Source: Actinomycetes bacterium (GTDB lineage Bacteria > Actinomycetota > Actinomycetes > Actinomycetales > Cellulomonadaceae). From it: 5,530 nt of DNA. The DNA is taken from NCBI GenBank assembly GCA_023428465.1, contig JAEYXM010000239.1:1-5530 (forward strand), written 5' to 3'. Positions 1 to 5,530 of this stretch are shown in pieces; positions within the stretch are counted from its first letter, which is position 1, and each line of letters opens with the position of its first letter. Under the pieces are notes generated by a model. That model was not told where the DNA came from and made no database searches. It was given only the letters and a program-made list of their open reading frames with translations. Position numbers and translations under genes: made by a program.

Positions 1-186
1 GTCGTACGCGGCGCGAGCCCCGGGGTCCGAGAGGACGCGGTAGGCCTCGCCCACGGCGGCGAAGGCCTCGGCGCTGCCCCCCGCGTCGGGGTGGGCCGCG
101 CGCGCGGCGCGGCGGAAGGCGCGCCCCAGCTGCCGGTCGCCGGCGTCCCGAGCCACTCCGAGGCGCTGGTAGTGGTCCACGCGCAT
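1..186 (-). CDS. J-domain (DnaJ-like) protein, N-terminal 62 residues, 3' end outside window
   Basis: J-domain proteins stimulate the ATPase of Hsp70 (DnaK) and deliver clients to it. Read leftward from the ATG at 186-184, the fragment opens with DHYQRLGV (residues 4-11), the usual start of a J domain. Then come a basic helix II (about 18-31, with FRRAARAA), the diagnostic HPD tripeptide at residues 32-34, and helix III ending in EAYRVLSDPGARAAYD (47-62). The whole J domain is therefore present and intact, and the reading frame stays open to the window edge. The start codon overlaps the stop of the upstream gene by one base (TGATG). No purine-rich ribosome site precedes it, so translation by coupling is likely. 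Because everything after the J domain is missing, it is unclear whether this is a canonical DnaJ, a membrane J protein or another small type. The J domain starting at residue 4 without a G/F region in view leaves all of these open. Confidence 0.85.
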   Translation of the reverse strand, partial: MRVDHYQRLGVARDAGDRQLGRAFRRAARAAHPDAGGSAEAFAAVGEAYRVLSDPGARAAYD

Positions 187-965
187 CAGCCGCCGGTGAG
201 GAGGGTGGGGCTCGCACCGGCGGCCAGGTCGAGGCCGACCTGCTCGACGACCCAGGGCACCCGGGCCATCTCCGCGACGTGGTGCTCGATGCCTGCTCCG
301 GGCACGGGTGGGAGCTCGCGCGACGCGGCGATGACCACCGCCCGCTCGCGGGACATGCGCAGCGCGCGTAGGTCCTGCGTCTTCGGGAAGCCGTCGGCGC
401 TGCGGACCTGGATGAGCTGGGCGAACCACGTCGTCGGGGTCGGGACGAGGCGCTCGGCGTCGGCGCGGACGACCGCGGGCAGGTAGGCCCATGCACGGGC
501 GACGCTCGAGGCCGCGCCCGCGCCGCCGCTGCGGACCGGCCCGTTCGTGAGGTCGTCGGCGATGTCCACGACCCCGCGGCGCCGCCGGGGCGGACCGACT
601 GCCGGGACGACGCGGACCCCGCGGTCCTCCCACGGCCCGACGACGCGCAGGCCACCGGCCGGCGCGGGGGCCACGGGCCGCACGACGTGGGCGAGCACGA
701 CCGCGTCGACGTGCACGCGCCATGCTGTCGCGGCCTCGACGGCCCGACCGCCGTCGCGCTGGACCCCGGAGACGGGCTCGACGGCCTCCCCCACGACCGT
801 CGAGGACCGGCGCGCCGCACGTCGCGTGCGGGCGGGCATCTGCTCCCACGTGAGGACCTCGCCCTCGAACGAGACGGGGGCGGTGCTCGCCGTCGGCCCC
901 GTCGTCGTCAGGGCGGTGGAGGTCGACCGGGTGACCTCACCGCGCGGCACGAGCCAGCCACCCAT
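186..965 (-). CDS. Unrecognised protein (about 259 aa) between corC-like and J-domain genes
   Basis: I do not recognise this family. The frame is convincing: G/C at third codon positions is consistently high from the ATG at 965-963, and the frame ends exactly on the start of the J-domain gene (TGATG overlap). The protein has no evident signal peptide, no hydrophobic segment long enough for a membrane helix, and no cysteine in this version. A Thr/Ser-rich N-terminus (residues 10-30) is followed by a short EGEVLTWEQMP stretch and an Arg-rich patch (45-53). The middle is rich in Val, Ala and Pro (about 80-130). The most ordered-looking part is C-terminal (about 154-250), with alternating hydrophobic and charged residues, including WFAQLIQVRSADGFPKTQ (180-197) and a REL motif. 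Start choice: a GTG at 1043-1041 overlaps the corC-like stop (GTGA) and would add 26 residues, but those codons include unusual A/T-ending ones (cga, aaa, gat, gaa). The ATG at 965 has a weak GAAGGG about 12 nt upstream. Either start is possible. Confidence 0.6.
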   Translation of the reverse strand: MGGWLVPRGEVTRSTSTALTTTGPTASTAPVSFEGEVLTWEQMPARTRRAARRSSTVVGEAVEPVSGVQRDGGRAVEAATAWRVHVDAVVLAHVVRPVAPAPAGGLRVVGPWEDRGVRVVPAVGPPRRRRGVVDIADDLTNGPVRSGGAGAASSVARAWAYLPAVVRADAERLVPTPTTWFAQLIQVRSADGFPKTQDLRALRMSRERAVVIAASRELPPVPGAGIEHHVAEMARVPWVVEQVGLDLAAGASPTLLTGG

Positions 966-1039
966 GGACCCGCACCACCCTTCGCCGACGTCGTCGGGAT
1001 CTTTCCGGGCCGACCTGGGCCGCCGCAAGGGCGATCGCG

Positions 1040-2344
1040 TCACGCGGGCGCGGCGCCGTCCGCCGGCACCGGCCCGGCTGCCGGGTGCAGCGCGACGCGC
1101 GTGATGCGCCGCCCCTCGATCCCGGTGACCACGAGCTCGGCCCCCTCGACCGCGACGCGGTCGCCGGTGACGGCGAGCCGCCCGAGCCGGTGCACGACGT
1201 AGCCGGCCACCGTCTCGTAGGGCCCGTCGGCGAGCTCGACGTCGGTGAGCTCGGCGAACTCCTCGATGGTGATGCGCGCGTCGAAGACGCGGACGCCGTC
1301 GGCCCCCGTCAGCTCGGCGGGCTCGCGCACGTCGTACTCGTCGTGGATCTCCCCGACGAGCTCCTCGACCATGTCCTCGAGGGTCACGATGCCGTCGGTC
1401 CCGCCGTACTCGTCGACGACGACGGCGATGTGCGACCCGGTCGAGCGCAGCAGCGACATCGACGGCAGGAGCCGGTTCGTGACGGGCAGGAACGGGATCG
1501 GCCGCGCCAGCTCGGCGACCGTCCGCGCGTCGCGCTCCCCGAGGAGGTCGCGCACGTGCAGGAAGCCGACGACGTCGTCGAACCCCTCGCCCATGACGGG
1601 GTACCGCGAGTAGGGGCTCGCCCGGACGACGTCGACGGCCTCGGCGAGCGACAGGTCACCGCGCAGGAAGGCGACCTCGCCGCGTGGGCGCATGACCTCC
1701 CCGAGCGTGCGGTCGCCCGCCGCGAAGACGTCGTCGAGGAGTTGCCGCTCGTCCTCCGGCAGGGTCCCGAGACCGGAGACCAGGCCGCGCAGCTCCTCCT
1801 CGCTCATCGCCTCCGACGTGGCGCGCGGGTCGCCGCCGAGCAGCCGTACGACGGCGTTGGTCGACGCCGACAGCAACCACACGACGGGCCGCATGAGGGT
1901 GGCGAACCGGTCCAGCGGCGGCCCGACGACCAGGGACACGGCCGCGGCCCGCTGCAGCGCGATCCGCTTGGGCACGAGCTCGCCGAGGACGAGCGAAAGG
2001 TAGGCGATGACGAGCGTGAGCAGGACGAGCGCGACCGCCTCGGCGGCCGGCTCGGTGAGGCCGAGCGACCCGAGGAGGGGGGCGACGTCGGGCGCGAGCG
2101 TCGAGGCGCCGTAGGCGGCGGAGAAGAACCCGGCGACCGTGACGCCGATCTGGACGGCCGCGAGGAAGCGGTTGGGGTCGCGCGCGACGGCGGCGACGCG
2201 CGCGCCGCGACGGCCCTGCTGCTCGATGCGGTCGAGCTGGCTGTCCCGCAGGGACACGAGCGCGAGCTCGGTCCCGGCGAAGACGCCGCCGACGAGCACG
2301 AAGAGGAGCACGAGGCCCGCGTTGACGACGGTGGTCTGGTCCAT
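1040..2344 (-). CDS. CNNM/CorC-type (HlyC/CorC family) membrane protein with CBS pair
   Basis: 434-aa integral membrane protein of the CNNM/CorC family, often annotated as hemolysin-like. Characterised members transport or control Mg2+ and other divalent cations, and prokaryotic relatives export Mg2+ driven by Na+. Domains in order: a CNNM transmembrane domain (about 1-175) with hydrophobic helices near 5-30, 60-82, 100-121 and 145-170, and the family signature GELVPK at 121-126; a first CBS motif (about 214-270, with SRYPV 246-250 and DDVVGFLHVRDLL 256-268); a second CBS motif (about 280-338, with DEYGGTDGIVTLEDMVEELV at 311-330); and a C-terminal CorC_HlyC domain (about 350-420, with TIEEFAEL and ETVAGYVVHRLGRL). 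The length is normal for the family. The ATG at 2344-2342 is chosen because a strong GGAGGAGG lies 8 nt upstream and the membrane domain begins immediately. An upstream in-frame extension to 2569 would add 75 residues of Arg/Pro-rich low-quality sequence across the intergenic region and is rejected. The ion transported cannot be read from the sequence. Confidence 0.93.
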   Translation of the reverse strand: MDQTTVVNAGLVLLFVLVGGVFAGTELALVSLRDSQLDRIEQQGRRGARVAAVARDPNRFLAAVQIGVTVAGFFSAAYGASTLAPDVAPLLGSLGLTEPAAEAVALVLLTLVIAYLSLVLGELVPKRIALQRAAAVSLVVGPPLDRFATLMRPVVWLLSASTNAVVRLLGGDPRATSEAMSEEELRGLVSGLGTLPEDERQLLDDVFAAGDRTLGEVMRPRGEVAFLRGDLSLAEAVDVVRASPYSRYPVMGEGFDDVVGFLHVRDLLGERDARTVAELARPIPFLPVTNRLLPSMSLLRSTGSHIAVVVDEYGGTDGIVTLEDMVEELVGEIHDEYDVREPAELTGADGVRVFDARITIEEFAELTDVELADGPYETVAGYVVHRLGRLAVTGDRVAVEGAELVVTGIEGRRITRVALHPAAGPVPADGAAPA

Positions 2345-2352
2345 CAGGTCCA

Positions 2353-2360
2353 CCTCCTCC
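2353..2360 (-). promoter_or_regulatory. Strong Shine-Dalgarno that fixes the corC-like start
   Basis: On the minus strand this reads GGAGGAGG and ends 8 nt before the ATG at 2344-2342. It is the best ribosome site in the window, and it decides the start against the longer open frame that runs to 2569. Confidence 0.8.
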
Positions 2361-2427
2361 CCAGGCGCGTCCGGTGGTCGGGCGCGGGGTGGAGGCGGCC
2401 GGGACTGCAGGGGTCGTCCATGGACCC

Positions 2428-2457
2428 AGTGAACGAAGCGCAGAGCCTGCCGGTCAA
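2428..2457 (-). promoter_or_regulatory. Candidate promoter for the corC-like gene
   Basis: On the minus strand a TTGACC (2457-2452, five of six matches to the sigma-70-type -35) is followed after 18 nt by TTCACT (2433-2428, a weak -10 with three of six matches). It would start transcription near 2421 and give a leader of roughly 75 nt before the ATG. The -35 is good and the -10 is poor, so this is a candidate only. It lies 58 bp from the 18-bp palindrome, which would sit well upstream of this promoter rather than inside it. Confidence 0.35.
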
Positions 2458-2514
2458 CTCCTCGCGGGGCCGGGCGTGGGAGCCGACGGTCCTCGCCTGG
2501 CGCCTCTCCGCGAG

Positions 2515-2532
2515 TTACTGACCGGTCAGTAA
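2515..2532. promoter_or_regulatory. Perfect 18-bp palindromic operator, TetR-type by form
   Basis: TTACTGACCGGTCAGTAA is identical to its reverse complement over all 18 bases (9-bp half-sites, centre between 2523 and 2524). It is AT-tipped in otherwise extremely GC-rich DNA. The length, the gapless symmetry and the GACCGGTC core are typical of operators bound by TetR/AcrR-family dimers. It covers the position of the -35 and the spacer of the rightward promoter, so a bound protein would block RNA polymerase and repress the GH3 gene. No regulator gene lies in the window. That it is an operator is well supported by form and position; the identity of the protein family is inference. Confidence 0.72.
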
Positions 2533-2533
2533 G

Positions 2534-2542
2534 TGTTAGCCT
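2534..2542 (+). promoter_or_regulatory. Extended -10 promoter element for the GH3 gene
   Basis: TGTTAGCCT contains a TGn extension followed by TAGCCT, which fits the actinobacterial TAnnnT form of the -10. Transcription would start near the A at 2549 and leave a leader of about 50 nt before the TTG start at 2599. The matching -35 is weak (GTTACT at 2514-2519 with a 17-nt spacer) and lies within the palindrome, which fits a promoter that relies on the extended -10 and is controlled by a repressor. Confidence 0.5.
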
Positions 2543-2586
2543 CGCGCTACCGTCGAACAGGTCCGACACCGTCCCGTGCGGACCCC

Positions 2587-2592
2587 GGAAGG
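2587..2592 (+). promoter_or_regulatory. Ribosome binding site deciding the TTG start of the GH3 gene
   Basis: GGAAGG is followed by a 6-nt spacer and then TTG at 2599-2601. The other in-frame start, GTG at 2533, lies inside the extended -10 region, directly after the operator. It would be upstream of the predicted transcript start and has no ribosome site, so the TTG is preferred. Confidence 0.7.
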
Positions 2593-2598
2593 CCCGCC

Positions 2599-4926
2599 TT
2601 GCCCCTCGAGACCACCCCTGCGCTGCCCTACCTCGACCCGACGCTGCCCGTTCCCGCGCGCGTCGCCGACCTGCTCGGCCGCATGACGCTGCGCGAGAAG
2701 GTCGGGCAGATGCTCCAGCTCGACGCGCGCGAGGACCTCCCGCACCTCATCGGCCAGATGCACGTCGGCTCGATCCTGCACGCCTCCCCCGAGCACGTCC
2801 TCCAGGCGCACGAGCTCGTGCAGGGCACCCGCCTGCGGATCCCCCTCCTCGTCGCCGATGACTGCATCCACGGCCACTCGTTCTGGTCCGGCGCGACCAT
2901 CTTCCCCACCCAGCTCGCCATGGCCGCGAGCTGGGACGCCGCGCTCCTCGAGCAGGTCGCGCGCGTCACCGCCGTCGAGGCCGCCGCGACCGGCATCCAC
3001 TGGACCTTCTCGCCCGTGCTCTGCATCGCACGGGACCTGCGCTGGGGGCGCGTCGACGAGACGTTCGGCGAGGACCCCACCCTCATCGGCGAGCTCGCGT
3101 CCGCCATGGTGCGGGGCTACCAGGGCGCCGGCCTCACCGACCCGACCGCGATCCTCGCGACCGCGAAGCACTTCGCCGGGTACTCCGAGACACAGGGCGG
3201 CCGGGACGCGTCCGAGGCCGACATCTCGCGGCGCAAGCTGCGCTCCTGGTTCCTGCCGCCGTTCGAGCGCGTCGCCCGCGAGGGCTGCCGCACCTTCATG
3301 CTCGGGTACCAGACGACCGACGGCGTCCCCATCACCGTCAACGACTGGCTGCTCACCGACGTCCTGCGCGGTGAGTGGGGGTACACCGGCACGCTCGTCA
3401 CCGACTGGGACAACGTCGGCCGCATGGTCTGGGAGCAGAAGGTCATGCCCGACCACGCGCACGCGGCCGCCGCCGCCGTCCGGGCCGGCAACGACATGAT
3501 CATGACGACGCCGCAGTTCTTCTCCGGCGCGCTCGACGCCGTCGCGGCCGGCATGCTCACCGAGGACGAGATCGGCGCGGCCGTCACCCGCATCCTCACC
3601 CTGAAGTTCGAGCTCGGTCTCTTCGAGGACCCCCGCCGCCCCGACCCCGAGCGCATCGCCGCCGTCGTCGCCACCGCCGACCACGCCGCGGTCAACCTCG
3701 AGGTCACCCGGCGCTCGCTCGTCCTGCTGCGCAACGACGCCACCCTGCCGTTCGCCGGCGGGCACGCACCCGGCACCCCGACCGACGACGGACGCGCCGT
3801 CGTCGCCGGACCCGCGCGGACCATCGCCGTCGTCGGGCCGCTCGCCGACGACGCGCAGACGCAGCTCGGCGACTGGGCCGGAAGCTCCGGGCAAGCCGAC
3901 TGGCTACCCGACGGGCACCCCCGGGACGCGATCACCACCGTCCTCGACGGGCTCCGCCGCCACGTCCCCGCAGGCTGGGCCGTCACACACGCACGCGGCG
4001 CAGACATCCTCACCCGCGCCACCGACCCCCGCGGCGCCTTCTTCCCCGACGGTCAGCCGCGGCCCGACGTCGTCGTCCCGTGCGAGCCCGACGACGCGCT
4101 CATCGCCGAGGCCGTCGCCGCCGCGCGCGACGCCGACTACGTCGTCGCCGTCGTCGGGGACCGGATCGAGCTCGTCGGAGAGGGCCGCTCGACCGCGACG
4201 CTCGAGCTGATCGGCGCGCAGGTCGCCCTGCTCGACGCGCTCGCCGCGACCGGGACACCGCTCGTCGTCGTCCTCCTCGCCTCCAAGCCGCTCGTGCTCC
4301 CGCCGTCCGCGCTCCGCGCCGCCGCCCTCCTGTGGGTCGCGAACCCCGGGATGCAGGGCGGGCGGGCGATCGCAGAGACGCTGCTCGGCGTCGTCGAGCC
4401 GTCCGGGCGGCTGCCCATCTCGTTCGCGCGGCACGTCGGCCAGCAGCCCACCTACTACAACCAGCTCCGCGGCCAGCACGGCGACCGGTACGCCGACCTC
4501 ACCCAGGAGCCCGCGTTCGCGTTCGGGCAGGGGCTGTCGTACTCGCGCGTCGAGTACACCGGGCTGCAGCTCGAGCGGGACGTGGTGGCCGCGGGTGGGG
4601 TCGGCGCAGGCGGCGTGGTGCGCGCCCACGTGACCGTGACGAACGTGGGGGCGCGGCCCGTGCTCGAGACCGTCCAGGCGTACGTGAGCGACGTCGTCAC
4701 CTCCGCGAGCTGGGCCGACACGGAGCTCAAGGCGTTCGTGCAGGTGCCGCTCGCGCCGGGCGCAGAGCGGGTCGTCACGCTCGAGATCCCGGTCGCGGAG
4801 CTGACGATCGTCGACGCCGCCGGGCGACGCGTCGTCGAGCCCGGAGCGTTCGAGCTGCTCGTCGGGCCGTCGTCCCGGCGGGAGGGACTCCTCGCGGCGT
4901 CGTTCACGGTGGTCGTCGGCGGTTGA
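2599..4926 (+). CDS. Glycoside hydrolase family 3 beta-glucosidase-type enzyme
   Basis: Complete 775-aa GH3 enzyme, a normal length for the three-domain BglX-like class. It is expected to release glucose (or a related sugar) from the non-reducing ends of beta-glucosides by a retaining mechanism. Domain 1, a TIM barrel (about 15-345), contains ADDCIHGHSFW with the likely substrate-binding Asp88, RDLRWGRVDETFGEDP (145-160), the KHF motif (Lys190-His191), and the nucleophile segment VLRGEWGYTGTLVTDWDN, which fits the PROSITE GH3 active-site pattern with Asp269 as nucleophile. Domain 2 (about 370-625) starts at RSLVLLRND and carries GEGRST; Glu528 aligns by eye with the His-Glu position of E. coli BglX and is the candidate acid/base. 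A fibronectin type III-like domain (about 670-762, with VTVTNVG) closes the protein. No signal peptide or membrane segment precedes the barrel, so it is probably cytoplasmic and acts on imported oligosaccharides or glycosides. The sugar and linkage cannot be fixed; xylosidase or exo-glucanase activity remains possible. The gene stands alone between divergent and convergent neighbours. Confidence 0.94.
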   Translation: MPLETTPALPYLDPTLPVPARVADLLGRMTLREKVGQMLQLDAREDLPHLIGQMHVGSILHASPEHVLQAHELVQGTRLRIPLLVADDCIHGHSFWSGATIFPTQLAMAASWDAALLEQVARVTAVEAAATGIHWTFSPVLCIARDLRWGRVDETFGEDPTLIGELASAMVRGYQGAGLTDPTAILATAKHFAGYSETQGGRDASEADISRRKLRSWFLPPFERVAREGCRTFMLGYQTTDGVPITVNDWLLTDVLRGEWGYTGTLVTDWDNVGRMVWEQKVMPDHAHAAAAAVRAGNDMIMTTPQFFSGALDAVAAGMLTEDEIGAAVTRILTLKFELGLFEDPRRPDPERIAAVVATADHAAVNLEVTRRSLVLLRNDATLPFAGGHAPGTPTDDGRAVVAGPARTIAVVGPLADDAQTQLGDWAGSSGQADWLPDGHPRDAITTVLDGLRRHVPAGWAVTHARGADILTRATDPRGAFFPDGQPRPDVVVPCEPDDALIAEAVAAARDADYVVAVVGDRIELVGEGRSTATLELIGAQVALLDALAATGTPLVVVLLASKPLVLPPSALRAAALLWVANPGMQGGRAIAETLLGVVEPSGRLPISFARHVGQQPTYYNQLRGQHGDRYADLTQEPAFAFGQGLSYSRVEYTGLQLERDVVAAGGVGAGGVVRAHVTVTNVGARPVLETVQAYVSDVVTSASWADTELKAFVQVPLAPGAERVVTLEIPVAELTIVDAAGRRVVEPGAFELLVGPSSRREGLLAASFTVVVGG

Positions 4927-4947
4927 CCGGGCGGTCGGCACGCCCGG
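4927..4947. terminator. GC hairpin between convergent genes, probable bidirectional terminator
   Basis: CCGGGCG (4927-4933) and CGCCCGG (4941-4947) form a perfect 7-bp stem with a 7-nt loop, starting at the base after the GH3 stop codon. It is symmetric, so it could act on both the rightward GH3 transcript and the leftward nuclease-like transcript. No T-run follows on either strand, so it is not a classical intrinsic terminator. Hairpins without a U-tail have been proposed as terminators in GC-rich actinobacteria. Confidence 0.5.
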
Positions 4948-4964
4948 CACATCCGCCCGCGCGC

Positions 4965-5530
4965 TCAGTGCTCGCGCAGGTCCGGGCAGACGTCGGGCGC
5001 GGCGTCGTCGGCGGCGATGTACGCGTCCTCGCGGTCGTGCGGGGCGTAGCCGGTGCGCGAGTCGTACACCTCGGCGGCGAGGCCGGCCTCGAGCTGGCGC
5101 AGCCCGGCGTCGACGACCTGACCGTCGAGCGTGACCTCGACGAACCGCAGCAGCCGGCCGTACTGGTCCCGGTCGTCGGAGCTGCCCTGCACCAGGGTGA
5201 CCTCGCGCCCCGCCACCATCGCGGCGAGCGCGTCGCGAGCCTCGGCGTACCCGCAGTCGCCGCGTTCGGGCGTGTCGATGCCGAGCAGCCGCACGCGCTC
5301 CTCGGTACCGCCCTGCCGCACGACGAGCGTGTCGCCGTCGGTGACGGACACGACCTCCCAGACCTGCGGGGCCGGGCGTTCCCCGGCGTCGTCGGACGCG
5401 GCGCCGTCGGGCCCCGACCCCGGCGCGCCGACCCAGGGCAGGTCACGGCCGCCCGGCAGGGCGCCGACGGCCCAGGCGATCGCGAGGACCAGGACGAGCA
5501 CGGCGAGGCCGACCCAGCGCGGCGCGGCGC
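4965..5530 (-). CDS. Membrane-anchored thermonuclease-family (SNase-like) protein, N-terminus outside window
   Basis: SNase-fold proteins are Ca2+-dependent phosphodiesterases that cleave DNA and RNA. Counting from the GTG at 5501, the nuclease domain (about 46-150) shows TDGDT (54-58), RLLGIDTPE (71-79) and DQYGR (112-116). The residues equivalent to the catalytic Arg35, Glu43 and Arg87 of S. aureus nuclease (here Arg71, Glu79, Arg116) and the Ca2+ ligands (Asp57, Asp76, Thr77) are all present, so an active enzyme is expected. Upstream lies a hydrophobic helix and then a Pro/Gly/Asp-rich linker (about 16-46), so the domain probably faces outside as a tethered or secreted nuclease. Two cysteines (83 and 172) could form a disulfide. 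The frame stays open to the window edge, and the nine codons before the GTG (AAPRWVGLA) extend the hydrophobic helix with a basic residue in front. The true start is therefore probably beyond 5530 and the GTG at 5501 is internal. The gene converges on the GH3 gene across 38 bp. Confidence 0.9.
   Translation of the reverse strand, partial: AAPRWVGLAVLVLVLAIAWAVGALPGGRDLPWVGAPGSGPDGAASDDAGERPAPQVWEVVSVTDGDTLVVRQGGTEERVRLLGIDTPERGDCGYAEARDALAAMVAGREVTLVQGSSDDRDQYGRLLRFVEVTLDGQVVDAGLRQLEAGLAAEVYDSRTGYAPHDREDAYIAADDAAPDVCPDLREH

Noticed and set aside
97..118. GCG/CGC alternating run that looks like a small repeat
   Set aside because: It is the Arg/Ala-rich helix II codons of the J domain and needs no other explanation.
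547..1202. Plus-strand open frames over the orphan gene (547-1104 and 687-1202)
   Set aside because: Their products are Arg/Pro/Thr-rich without motifs. The minus-strand frame has better third-position G/C and a stop that meets the J-domain start precisely.
2477..2483. TGGGAGC, identical to one half of a CebR-type box
   Set aside because: The matching inverted half is absent (the sequence continues cgacggt), and a single 7-mer is expected by chance in such GC-rich DNA.
1085..2521. Long open frame on the plus strand opposite the CorC-like gene (478 codons)
   Set aside because: It is a shadow frame caused by GC-rich codon use. Its product is low-complexity, rich in Asp, Arg, Gly and Glu, with no recognisable domain, while the opposite strand encodes a clear CNNM/CBS protein.
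2515..2532. The palindrome as an intrinsic terminator or RNA hairpin
   Set aside because: It has no loop, no T-run, and lies upstream of both predicted transcripts, so a DNA operator is the better reading.
2345..2569. N-terminal extension of the CorC-like protein to an ATG at 2569
   Set aside because: The added 75 residues are Arg/Pro-rich, run through the operator, and have no domain. A strong GGAGGAGG places the start at 2344.
2533..2598. Upstream GTG start of the GH3 protein at 2533
   Set aside because: It lies in the extended -10 next to the operator, lacks a ribosome site, and adds unmotivated Arg/Pro-rich residues. GGAAGG six bases before the TTG at 2599 fits better.
2536..4950. Long minus-strand open frames opposite the GH3 gene (2536-3894 and 3904-4950)
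   Set aside because: Their products are Gly/Asp/Arg/Val-rich and lack domain motifs. The plus strand encodes a complete GH3 enzyme with all its motifs.

Overview
The window is very GC-rich, and its real reading frames end almost every codon in G or C. Codon use and gene content (a GH3 glucosidase, a CNNM/CorC transporter, a membrane-tethered nuclease-fold protein) suggest a high-GC actinobacterium, probably of the Micrococcales (Cellulomonas, Cellulosimicrobium or Isoptericola type). The taxon is inferred from style only; no marker gene is present.

Layout. From about 2344 down to 1, three genes read leftward in tight order: a CNNM/CorC-type membrane protein with CBS domains (1040-2344), an unrecognised protein of about 259 aa (186-965, possibly from 1043), and the first 62 residues of a J-domain protein cut by the window edge (1-186). 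The last two overlap by one base (TGATG), so they are probably cotranscribed and translationally coupled. An intergenic region of about 250 bp (2345-2598) follows, with divergent expression signals. Its main element is a perfect 18-bp palindrome, TTACTGACCGGTCAGTAA (2515-2532), just upstream of an extended -10 element for the rightward gene. That gene (2599-4926, TTG start) encodes a complete 775-aa family 3 glycoside hydrolase without a signal peptide. A 38-bp gap with a GC hairpin separates it from a convergent gene (4965-5530, N-terminus outside the window) for a membrane-anchored staphylococcal-nuclease-like (thermonuclease family) protein.

How it fits together. The GH3 enzyme looks like a single-gene transcription unit that hydrolyses imported beta-gluco-oligosaccharides or glycosides in the cytoplasm. 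It is probably repressed by a TetR-type regulator encoded elsewhere. The leftward genes form a separate unit led by an ion-transport or ion-homeostasis protein. The nuclease-like gene belongs to a third unit that starts to the right of the window. No RNA genes, mobile elements, CRISPR arrays or clearly novel multi-gene system are visible. The items most worth following are the operator without a local regulator and the orphan protein between the transporter and the J-domain protein.
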